Assembly: GCA_030386875.1 (NCBI GenBank)
Contig: CM059563.1
Location: 47,371,602 to 47,435,601 of the forward strand
Origin: Morinoia aosen
Taxonomy: Eukaryota > Arthropoda > Malacostraca > Amphipoda > Talitridae
Length of the DNA: 64,000 bases
Direction: 5' to 3'
Part shown: in pieces, positions 12,001 through 24,400 of the stretch
How the letters are laid out: each line of letters starts with the position of its first letter
Numbering within the stretch: the stretch's first letter is position 1
Translations under genes and position numbers: made by a program
Notes under the pieces: generated by a model
Told to the model about the DNA's origin: nothing
Databases searched by the model: none
The model's input: the letters and a program-made list of their open reading frames with translations, nothing else

Positions 12001-15000
12001 TGATTTTGATCCTACGACTACGATTGGTTTATTCTGCTACTTCTGCCTCCCTTAGGGGACTTGGATAGACAAAAAGTTTGTGTTAGGTTGTCTATTCTAT
12101 GATATGGGGACTAGCGCCTCAAGAGTATTCCATTAAATTACATTAAGAAAAGATATGCCTTTCGGACTTTAATTTTTCGTGCCCACTTTACGTCAATTAG
12201 TCTCCGCTTTCTACATGACCTCATATCTTTCCTTTTTCCTTTTCCCTCTTAACTTGTTCCATCCGTTGCCATGGAGTTGGAACACACGCTGTGCGTGGTT
12301 CTATGTTTTCTACAGTCCGCACTAAATGGTCGCCTCAATTCGCCCTTCTGGGGTCACTGTTATTGTGGCTGACTAGTCCCCTCAGAGGGAGACAACTATT
12401 GTATCTATGGTATTAGCACTTCCAGGGGGAAAATGTGTGGTCCCAAGTTGTGAGTAAGTAGGCCGTCTTTTTTGTTGAAATTAATTTTGTTTGGCCTTGT
12501 TTTAGACTATCTTTTATCGGTTCACTGCTGTCTTGTTTTTCTGCACCTCTAACTTTCTTCTTCAACTTGTATCAGGTTTCACAACCTTGCTTCTCAACTT
12601 GCTATTTCTGTGCGGAGGGTATCTTGAGCGAGAACTTATCTTCAGCATAGATTCTGCGTTCCTTTAACTCCATACCAAAAAGTGCATTCATCCTTTCCTC
12701 TCTTTGAATAACTTTGTTGTGTTAAGAAAGGCTGAAACTAACTTATAATCAAGCAATTATTGTTGCTGGGAAGTCTGAAATTAAAAATTTCAAGATTATT
12801 TAATGAGTAAATTGAATAAAGAGTTTTTTTACGTCTATTCAATTCTCAAACTACTGCTGTCTCGGAAGAACTCTCGAGTCTAACGGCGTTTTAAGATCAA
12901 CATTTCAAGATATTGGCTTAGGTTTCTTGTATGATATCATTACTGCGATGCACATTTAATTTGAACCTTTTTAATTGTTTTGCGCTGTCAGCATAAGTGC
13001 TTACTCGTACCATGTGGCAGAAGAGCTCGTTAAAATATTAATGAATTATTCAGAGTTGTTCAAGTTGCGGAGGGAAACTATCCCTTAAAAAGGAAGTTAT
13101 GCTTCAGGAGAGAAATTATGTTTTAAGAAGGAAATTTTGCTTTGAGGAAGAAGTTATGCTTTAGGAGTGAAATCATTCTTTATGAATAAAGTTTTTGGTT
13201 CGAGATGGAAGTTAGGCTTCACGAGGGAAATTAAGCTTCACGAGGGAAATTAAGCTTCACGAGGGAATTTGAGCTCCTCGATGGCAATTAAGCTCGATGA
13301 GAGAAAATGAGCTCGACGAGGGTAGTTGGGCTCCACGAGGGAAATTAAGCTCCACGAGAGAATATAAGCTCCACGAGGGAAATTAAGCTCCACGATATCA
13401 GTTAAGCTTGACGAGGTGCGTAAAGCGCATGCTGGCGTGCCGCAGGACCTGCTGCAGTGCGTGGAGGGCAGCGAGGGGCGGGCGGCGCTGCAGGAGGGTG
13501 TGGACACGATGCTGGCCGTGCTCAAGTGCCTCAACGACTCTATGCATCAGGTCGCCATCACCTCCTTCCCGGTGTGTGGGGTCGTGGTGAGGGTAGGGGG
13601 GTCATGGTGAGGGCAGAGGGGTTTCGGTGAGGGTTGGGGGATCATGGTGTGGGCTTGGGGGTCGTGGTGAGGGTTGGGGGGTCGTGATATTGGTTGGGGG
13701 GTCGTGGTGAGGGTTTGGGGGTCATGGTGTGGGTTGGGGGGTCGTGACGTGGGCTGGAGGGTCGTGGTGTTGGTTGGAGGGTCGTGGTGTGGGTTGGGGG
13801 TTGTGGTGAAGGTTGGGGGGTCGTGGTGAGGGTAGAGAGGTCATGGTGAGAGCAGAGGGGGTCATGGTGAGGGCAGAGGGGTCATGGTGAGGGCAGGGGG
13901 GTCATGGTGAGGGCAGGGGGGTCATGGTGAGGGCAGAGGGGTCATGGTGAGGGCAGAGGGGTCATGGTGAGGGCAGAGGGGTCACGGTGAGGGCAGAGGG
14001 GTCACGGTGAGGGCAGAGGGGTCACGGTGAGGGCAGAGGGGTCATGGTGAGGACTGCGAAGTCACTGCTATAGCTGGATAAGTATTAGACGCAGTTTTTG
14101 CAGTAAATAATTCAGTCATTTCATTGAGTAAATACCAAGTGGCCGCACTTGACGCACCGAGTTTGGTTGCAGGGAAGCCTGACGGAGCTGGGCAAGCTGC
14201 TGATGCAAGGAGCGTTCAGCGTGTGGGCGGAGAACAAGCGCGTGCTCAGAGAGCTCAGGATCAAGCCGGCCCAGCGCCACCTCTTCCTCTACGAGAAAGT
14301 CCTTCTCTTCACCAAAAAGACTGGCAAAGACAACGACAAGGCCAGCTATCAGTTCAAGTGTGCCCTCAAGGTTTGTCTTGCGTTACGCTTCTCTTTGCGT
14401 TGTGCTGGATATGCGAGCTAAAGTGGCGTCAATGCGCGACATTGAATGAGGTTTGACCGAGAACAAATGGGTCAGGGTCTTGTTTGAAATCATTTTGAGT
14501 GCATGGCAGTTAAACACTGTGATTCAAGTTTTTGTTTCAGAAAATGTGGAGCGTAATTGAGAAAGTATTTTTTCAAGTCATAGCTTAATAATTTTTGCAG
14601 TAATTCACTCATTGAAATTCCTAATTTTTTTTGTAGAATTACTGCTGGTCGACGTGAAAGTGTTCAGTTTTGTTTATATCTAAGTTATTTGCGGAGAAAA
14701 ATGTGTCCGTAAACGAAGTTCAAGGCATAAAATCACATAAGATTTTCAAATTTCATGTTTGCGTTATGAGTTGCAACATATGCCATGAGTGGTCAAACTT
14801 ATCTTTCCACCGCCTGAATATTTGTGCGCGTGTTTCGTTATTGCAACCACTGTCTTTAACTGGAACTGGTACCCGGTGGTCTGTGACAGTAAAAAAATGA
14901 AAAAGTCAGTCAGCATTGAACTTCGACGAACACATTTGTGTACAAATTGTAAATGAGGTTACTGTTACCTTCGTCAATCTGTCCCTCAGTAACATATTCT

Positions 15001-15426
15001 GCTCTTCGTTGTGTTTGATACTTTGGAGTGACTTTGTCGTGTGAATTTCTAAGGCTAGTAGACGATCACATAAAATGTATGAGGTTGTGGAGAGAGTGTT
15101 ACTTTAACAGTGGTTTACATAATTATCAAGTTCAATTTTGAGAATCCATCAAAAAATAATCTAGCAACATACGCGCTGGTTCTCTGCTGCGGCAGCATGT
15201 ACGGAGCGCTATTTTAAAACATGGTAGTTCATCTGTACGTCTCCTCTTTTGTGTTCTACTGCAAAAATATATATTGCATCGGTAATAGCACTTGAGTAAA
15301 ATACCTTCAAATGATTTATTTAAGATTTTTGTGAAGCCACTTTTAGTAACGAAGTAGCCTCATTTCAAACCAAAACTTCGATTTGAATGTTGTGTATGCG
15401 AGTGCAACCTATCGCTCCTACTTCAG

Positions 15427-15482
<56 letters not shown>

Positions 15483-18400
15483 TTGGAATTGTGAACGACT
15501 TCAAAGACCGTGCTCTTAAAACTTAGCTCGTGGGGATCCGAGAATTTTCTAATTGATGTTGAGGTTCCCCTCGGCCTCAATAGTATGATGCTACGTAGCA
15601 TCATACTATTGAGGCCGAGGGGAACCTCAATCACAATCAGTCACACGTAGCAGCCCGCAGAACGTTTTTTTTTTTTTGAGGCAGGCCGAAGTATTAATTC
15701 GGTTCTAATGTGGGGGTCAAGTTCGTCTGTTAATCTAGCAGGCTTGTCTCTGAGTAACTCATTTAAGTTCATCTTTACTTCCAAAGCAAGGATTTTTCAG
15801 TGTAAGTTTTTTCTAATGACACAAATCACTTTGCACTGCCTTGATCTCAATTGTTGAATGAAGAATTAAGTCACGAGTGCTTTTGTAGCCTGCCAGTGAT
15901 TGTTGCATTAGTCACAACTGGGCTCGTGGTATGTCGTCTGTTATTGATGGTAGCTGGTGGTGTCATGAGCTCTGTTAATGAAGATCAAACTAGATTTGCT
16001 GTCTGTCCCTAGATGTTTCATAAGTCACGACTGGATTGGAAGCTTTTCCCTGATTGTTTCCGGTGTTACAAGGAGTTTGTAGCATTTCTTCTATTATTGC
16101 AGATTTCACAAGTTGGTTCGAAGCATTTCCCCGAGTATCGCAGATGCCCCAAGTTGGTTCGTAGCTCGCCACCTGTTATTACACACACATGATCAAACAA
16201 ATTGGTTTTTGTAACAATTCGCCGATTATTGCAGATGCCCTAAGTTGGCATGATGTATTTCCCCGGATATCGCAAATATCACAAGCCGGTTGGAAGCATT
16301 TCCCCGGATATCGTAAATGTTACAGCTGGTTTGAAGCATTTCCCCTGGTATTGCAGATGTCACAAGTGGGTCTGACGGAGAGCGTGCGCGGCAACAAAGG
16401 CGACCTGCGCAAGTTCGAGGTGTGGCTACAAGGCAGGCAGGAGGTCTACACCATCCTAGCGCCGTCGGTCGATGTGAAGGACCTTTGGGTCAAGGAGATC
16501 AAGAGAGTCTTGCTGGAACAGTTCGAGTACCTCAAGGGCGAGAACATCAAGCAATATTCTGCCAGGATACACAAAGGCTCCAGCTTAAATGGCATCAGGC
16601 CGCCTCAGTCGCCCACTGCCCAGCACAGGTGAGTTATTCATGTCTTCGTACTTGACTTCGTTTGGCGCAAGTTTATATTTATTGTCATAGATTATGGTAC
16701 GGTATGAAAAAGCAGTTTGCTTCGGATACTTTGTGCAGTAGAAGCGTGTTTTCGAATATAGCGCTCTGAAGATGCTTTAGTGTTACCTAATTTGATTAAA
16801 ATCAATTGATAGTTTCTCTTGTAATCAATCATTCGAAGGATGGTTGAATTAGGGTTATGAATAATCAATTTTTACCTGCACACGAGTCAATGGTCATATC
16901 AGATTGTTATAGTTAGATTATGTGTTTCCTTCTTATACTTTCATACGCAATTTAGGAAGGAACTCTACCTATTTGTCACCATGTTTGATTTGCCCTTGCC
17001 TACCTCTGATTGCCATCCACGAATTTTATTAGGTATTTTTTGTCATTCTGTATTGTTTGCTTTTTGGTATTTGTTGAGCACGTCGTACTTTAGGTATTCA
17101 TGGCGTATTGCAACACAATCAAATTCAATAAGTATTGCTATGTGTTCAGTGTTCAGTGACTATTTCTGTGCTTTTAGGATTTATTCTATACTGCCATGCA
17201 TTTAGCTAGTGCGTGAGCTTAGTATTGTTGCTCTCAGTCCGGAATGTGAAGTAAACACTCGGGGTTTCCTTTACTCCCGTAACCACCGTGTGGAGACCAG
17301 CTCATAGCGATCCTCCCTTGCTATTGTGTGTGCAGGACCTTGCGGCAGACGTCCTCCTGGGACGTGGGCGGTGGGGGCATGGGCAACGGCTGCCCAGGCT
17401 CCATGCCCAACAGCACCAGCAACCCTGACGGCGGCATGGGTCTCGGCTCCATCATCTCCCCCATGCAAGGTTGGATCTGTGACTGCTACACCAGTGTTTC
17501 ACTCCATTGAGACACTGGAAGACCAGTGTTTCACTGCATTTTTCATTGTCATTTTAATGTTCATCAGGTAAATAATATCATGGTTTTTCCTGGATCATTA
17601 TTTTCTCAACATATTCCATTGTATGCACATCCCAGCACTAAGAGGTACATTTGTACATCTTGGTATTTAGAATGTATTTTCCAGTGCTAAGATATGCATA
17701 GTTGTCCCTGAGAGGGCTGAAAGATTGACACACTCGATCCCTGTTGCCAGGCTGCGGACTGAAGGCGGTGCGGGCGGGCAGCAAGACGTCGCTGCTGAGC
17801 GGCCACGACCTCAACGAGGACCAGCACCCGCTGGAGGAGGAGGAGGCCAACTGGTCCTCCGAGTACTCCGCCTCCGAGGAGGAGGAGGACCAGGAGATCT
17901 TCGCCGGAGGACATGAGGTCAGCTGCAGTACATTTCTTGCTATGTCATGTGAGTAGAAATTTTTTAGCTATGTCATGTGAGCAGAAGTTTTTTAGCTATG
18001 TCATGTGAGTAGAAGTTTTCCAGCTATGTCATGTGAGCAGAAGTTTTGTAGCTATGTCATGTGAGCAGAAGTTTTCCAGCTATGTCATGTGAGCAGAAGT
18101 TTTCCAGCTATGTCATGTGAGCAGAAGTTTTCCAGCTATGTCATGTAAGCAGAAGTTTTCCAGCTATGTCATGTGAGTAGAAGTTTTCCAGCTATGTCAT
18201 GTGAGTAGAAGTTTTCCAGCTATGTCATGTGAGCAGAAGTTTTCCAGCTATGTCATGTGAGCAGAAGTTTTCCAGCTATGTCATGTGAGTAGAAGTTTTC
18301 CAGCTATGTCATTCGGGTAGAAGTTTTCCAGCTATGTCATGTGAGCAGAAGTTTTCTAGCTATGTCATGTGAATAGAAGTTTTCCAGCTATGTCATGTGA

Positions 18401-21400
18401 GTAGAAGTTTTCCAGCTATGTCATGTGAGCAGAAGTTTTCCAGCTATGTCATGTGAGCAGAGGTTTTACAGCTATGTCATGTGAGCAGAAGTTTTCCAGC
18501 TATGTCATGTGAGTAGAAGTTTTCCAGCTATGTCATTCGGGTAGAAGTTTTCCAGCTATGTCATGTGAGCAGAAGTTTTCTAGCTATGTCATGTGAATAG
18601 AAGTTTTCCAGCTATGTCATGTGAGTAGAAGTTTTCCAGCTATGTCATGTGAGCAGAGGTTTTACAGCTATGTCATGTGAGTAGAAGTTTTCTGGCAATA
18701 TTGTGTGAGTAGAAGCTATTTAGTTTTAATTTGCTTATTTTTCGCTAAGTTTTTTCTCAGAATCCCTTTGGAGTTTGCCTTTTGCTTGGAATTAAGTTAT
18801 GCTCCAATTTCAAATTTATAACTGGTATTTTGAGTTCAAGTTAAATCTTATTTGAGTTGAATTACGGATTCGAATTATCCAATAACGCCACAAGTTTTCG
18901 ATTGATCGTAATTTAAGAACTAACTTGGCTTTTCCAGTTTATTGACTTTTTTTTCCATGTATGCCTTCTTTAAAATCGAAAAACTCGTTCGAATTGGACA
19001 ATTGGGCATTTTGTACACATTTTAACAATATCATCCTATTTAACAGCGAAACTAAATTGTAGGCTGGATCATACGTGACTTCCAAGGCAAAAATTACTGA
19101 AAACGATAGACCCGAGAACGTTTTGAACTTGAAAATTCACTGTGCACGATATTTTTTTGCTCTTAAGTAGGCGAAATTTACATTTTTCGTTTCATCGTAC
19201 TTCTACTTGTTTTTTTCATGCATAATACATTCAGTTGTCACAGTAGCCACAAAATTATTCCTTCTCTCTAAAATATTTACAACGTTCACCAGCGCTTATG
19301 AAGCGCTGAGTTTTTTATAAGTATACTATAAAGTTACGTGGAAAGGAATCAAAACCGAAAGTATAAAGATGAAATTATTAGGAAAATCCCTTGGGAAAAA
19401 TATCCGTTAATGCAAAGTGAGATAATACGGAATTAATACTCTTTCACTTGATGTGAGGGGGGTTCTTGCATATATTTTTGCGGAGTAATACTCAACAAAA
19501 TCCTAAATACTCAACAATTTTGCATTCTTTCAAACGTTGAAACTTTGATAACTGAGCGTTAACATGAGAAAAAGATTATCGACTGGAGCGAAGTCGATGT
19601 GAGCCTAAAAGTTGTGCATAACGGTCAAGATGTTGGACAGTGCAAAATGTACTTACTTTCACAGTTTAGATTAGATTATTAAATGGTTTAAGCCTCCCTA
19701 TTCGCCACAATAGCGATCCAATGAGAGGAAGTAGGAAGGTACCGTTTAGTGTGGAGTTAAGAGAACGCGGAATCTATGCAGAAAGGGCATAGAAACAGTA
19801 AGCTGACAAAGAAGATTATGAAACAAGATCAAAGTTGAAGAAGAAAATAGTAGGTGCTGAAAACCAGGACAGCAGTGAACCTGAACCAAAAAAAGATGGT
19901 CCTAAACATAACAAAAATATTTTATTTCAACAAAAAGAAGGCTTACTTAACTCTCAGCTCACGCACTCGCGTTTTCCCCCTGGGAGTTTTACTTGCGCGA
20001 CACATAGTTATCCGAACGTGAATTGATTGTATGCTCATCGACTACGACGAACGACTCTTCATAGACCAACTCGATTAAATTTCTCTAAAATTTCTTAGGA
20101 CAATGAAGGCTGCCTACGGAAGAAAGCACCACAAACTGACGAAACTAAAATCGAGTTCTTCGGACATGTCAGGATTTGGCACTGGTAACGATACGTTTTC
20201 CTTCGAAAAAACACAGCACCTACAGTTAAGAATGATTCTGCGGTACTTTTTCTTTGAGTGGCACCAGAATTTAATTCCGATTCAAGTTGTAATAAAATAT
20301 TAAGGTATCACAATTTCCGATCGATAACAACACAAAGATAAACATTTGGTCTCAGCCGACAATACAGCTCCCAGCAAGAGAAGCGTGCAGATAAACTCGT
20401 GGCTCCAACGCTTCACACAAACGAAACTCTGATACGGCGTTTAATGAGCACTGACTTGCATCCTATTAAAAATCTAAGACTTGAAAGGAAACTTCGAATA
20501 ATTAGTCGCAGGCCAAAAATCTTCATTTAATTAGTGTGTGGCTATGGAAGTTGAACAGATATCGTAGTAAAAATTTGTAAACAAATCATCAAAACCTAAA
20601 GAGCAAAACGGTTGCTTCAAGTTCTATGGTTAAAAGTAAAAGCTAACAATGATTATTGGTATGACAATCCTTTTTTCCCGTTAATTTTTCTGTGTTGAAA
20701 TCTTACGTATACTTTTTCCAGCACAATCAATCCTTTTGTAAACTGAATTTTTTGCATTTCTTTATGTTTTCAATAATACATGAAAAGCTTGAGATCATTC
20801 GAGGATTGAATTCCAAAAACAATTAATAATGTACTATGTTATTTTGGAGACAGCGCACGAATAATTTCGTCGTTTGCTGAGTGAAGGTAAATTAAAACTG
20901 GAAGTAAACGATGTAAGGTCGAATGCAAATCCTTGGTCGGTGTGACGCACGGATTTTGCGCATCTGCAAACCGAATTCAAGAGATGCAAGAATCAATCAA
21001 TCACTTAAATATTCCACGTTAACTAACCGATGACATTTTTACATGAGCCTCTCAGTAAAAGTGGCACCTACAACAAGCTATAAGGATGTCGACAACTTTC
21101 ATCCCCTGATAGATTGAAAAATGTAATATATCCAACACGGGATAAAAATATTTCAGGTAATGTAATATCAACGCTTGGTTTTCAAGTTGGTGAGCATACT
21201 TAATTTTGCTGCTGCAAAAATACGGAGAGCCAATTCATTTTGAGCTCATGCTCTTAAGGAGTGATCAAAGCGAAAAGAGTAACCAAATATACTATTTTAA
21301 ACGTCATGCAATCAGCATTCGCTTTGCAACCAGTCTCGTATTTATACTCCATTTATTTTTCTCGTTTTGCTCTTCCATATTGATATTCCTTTATTTAAAT

Positions 21401-24400
21401 CTAACTAGTTTTTTCTTTTTGTTTCAGAATTTATAATGACCTAAGATGTCGAAACTTCAAAACATAATTTTCCGCAATGACGATCTTTAGTACGCTAAAG
21501 ACTTCTTGAATTTGCATTTTCTGCACTTTTATTTCTCATTCGGATCTGCAAAACGCAAAAGATTTTTGTACATCCAAGAGTAGCCTTGCCCTATGCAACG
21601 CATTGAGCAACAAAATACCGTCCCTCCCCTCTGAAAGAATTACATCCAAAGACGACTTTGACCTGCTCATTAGAATCAGCCACGCAGATCCTAATTTATT
21701 TATTTCAACAGAACGTTTGCGGAAAACTAATTGATTAACCAACACGGCATAGCTCGCATGCGCTTGTATCGAACACGAGAAACGGAGACAACGAATTTCC
21801 TCTAACAAACATTTCTACGCATATAACATCGCTAGGAAACTTCTTCTGACATAACATAGCAAAGAAATTCTACTCAAATGATATAGCTAGAAAAATTCTA
21901 CTCACATGACAGCTAGGAAACTTCTTCTGACATAACATAGCTAAGAAATTATATTCAAATGATATAGCTAGAAAAATTCTACTCATATGACATAGCTAGA
22001 AAACTTGGAGACTGTTAAATCTTAATTTATAGTTACGGGAATGGTCTACTGTAGTAGTGAACAATGACTGCTGTATGGTTATGATTGATGATAGTGTCTT
22101 TTTGTTCTGTAACATCTTCCCCCCCCTAAAAAGGGAGAAATATACATTGATTATTCAATTTATACTGAAGTTATTTTTTATTTTCTCCCAGTTTTTAACT
22201 CTCATCATGCGTGTGCATAGGTTGCTGTGTCTGATGACTAGTTTTACTTGCTTGTACCGAGTTAGTACGTTAACTTCCCCGGGTTAAACTGAATTTCAAT
22301 GTTCTACTCCAAATAGAGTTATTTTTTAAATCAATTTTCGAAATAACAAACATTAAATAGATCGTCTTTTCATTTATTTTTCATGAAATATTTATGAAAA
22401 TTGAGTTTGTGACTGCTGGTCGGTCAGCAGTATTATGAAAATCCACTCCGTGACCATCACTGGGTCACATCGCAGTCAAAATGTTAGATGAAGAATTTTA
22501 CATCAGACGAGAGTTTCAGTTTCCTAATCCCGTACGTTTAATGAAATCAATGTGACGAATGAAACTTTACGAGCAGCTGTCGTCGAAGTTCCTGGTGCTA
22601 GCGGACTACACGGCCATGGGGCCCTCGGAAGTGAGCTTACGGGAGGGTGACCTCGTCGAGCTCGTCAAGGTAAGATCCGGCCATAAAATTAGGAGCTCTC
22701 TTGTACCTTATCTGCGTAGAGCTTGTGCTACCTTCAACTCTTTACTTTGGATTGTTGGTTCTTACCTGAGCTGAAAATCGGGGATCGAATTTTAAAAGAA
22801 TTAGCGTTTTCATGGCGATGCATCTGGGTATGTATGTTTTTCTGAGTTAATTGGAAACGCTATGAGCTTTAGCGCTTAGCGTACCCAGGTCTTCTCTTAC
22901 GATGACGCGGAATATTTGAAAATTTAGTTTAAGGATGGCTTCACCTTCGCATATTTGCTTCAGAATAGAAGTGTGCAGACCTTCTATTTCTAGCAGCGTC
23001 ATTTATACCCATGTCCTCACTGGGTAGCATTCTATTTTTATTTTTGTTCGGCGACGGACGAAAGTTGCGCTGTCAACGAGCGCTGTTTTTCATGTTCAGG
23101 ACACCGAGACTGAGTTTCATCAGTCTTCAATTTTATTCTTTGAGACGGCTTAAACACATTTACCTAATCTAATCATTTCGTCCTCCGGATTCTGCCCGGT
23201 CCACTCATTTTATTGTCTGTACTCCGGTCTAGATGTTCTTTTTTCGTTTGGGGTTAGCCTGGTGGAGGGACTATCGTAAAAAAGCCTTTTTTAATTTTGC
23301 TGAGCTTAAAATTTTTTCAAAACAAGTGATATGTTACTAAGCAAAAAAAAAATGAAACATGCTGCAATCATCAAATTATTTGATGAATGTAGTAAATGTA
23401 AAACTTCGAAGGACTGATTTTCTAACGAGTTCAATGCAATCGAGACTCGATTATTTGATGAGCTTGGAGAGAAAGGGTTGGTCGATATTTCCGTGTCCTA
23501 GACGAAAGCTTCCGTTTCTTAAAATGACAGCAATGGAGTAGAATCCTCCCAATTTCTTGATTTATTTCTCGTATAAATAATCAGTTTTTTTAAGGAATTA
23601 CTTCATGTCACTGAGGTTCTATGGTTAATGCATACTCGGTTCTCGTTTCGCAGGGAAATAATTCTAAGTAGTTCTCTTGTGTTGTATAGTTAATGAGCAA
23701 TCAATCCACACCCATGGAAGTCTGTCACATCACAACCTTGTTTTTTTCAGTAAAGAATTTTCTTCACTTTCGGATTTTCTTTGTATTCACTCCCTAGAGC
23801 TGGTAGCAGCAACAGCTTGCTTGAATATAGTATGTGTTCCACGTATGTAACGATGAGATGATGCCGCAAACCCTGGAAGGTGTACCTAGGACAAGCGTCT
23901 CAGACGCTTTGAATACCTACCGGATTGTCAATTTATTCTTTTTAATGAGGAACTCCTTAGGGGGACAAAACTGTTGTATCTATGGGCATTGGCAAGCTCA
24001 GGGGGAAATGTGAGGTTCCAAGTTGAGAGTTAGGTACACCTTCTCATTTTGTTGAACTAAAATTTTTTTTTATGTTAAGGACCATTTTTTTGGGTTCCCT
24101 GCTGTCCTATTTTTCAGCCCCTACTACTTTCTTCTTCAACTTTTATCATGTTTCATAAACTTCTTTCTCAACGTACTGTTTCTGTGCTCCTTGTGCATAG
24201 ATTCCGCATTCCTTCAACTCCAAACTAAATGGTGCCATCTTTCTTCCTCTGTTTGGAACGTCTTAGTTACTGTTAGTGAGACTTAAACTAACATCTAATC
24301 TAATCTTGGTTATGAGGATAAAATGGCTGATGTGCAGGTGGGGTGCGCGGGCTGGTGGTACGTGCGCGTGTGCTCCGTGCAGTACGAGGGCTGGGCCCCC

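Larger units (their letters stand above)
10143..13445 (+). other. Intron 8
   Basis: A 3.3-kb intron with a foldback element (10571-11763), two family A repeat copies and a ~19-bp minisatellite before exon 9. The sequence between these shows no coding signal. Confidence 0.6.
14371..16356 (+). other. Intron 10
   Basis: About 2 kb, AT-rich. Holds a TA microsatellite, a perfect 72-bp palindrome and the acceptor-seeded repeat before exon 11, all listed separately. Nothing else is recognised in 14371-15425. Confidence 0.6.
17918..22576 (+). other. Intron 13 (4.7 kb)
   Basis: Besides the 28-bp array, its inverted counterpart, family A copy 7 and a MITE, I see no coding exon. 20000-21830 is AT-rich with only short chance ORFs. 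Confidence 0.55.
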
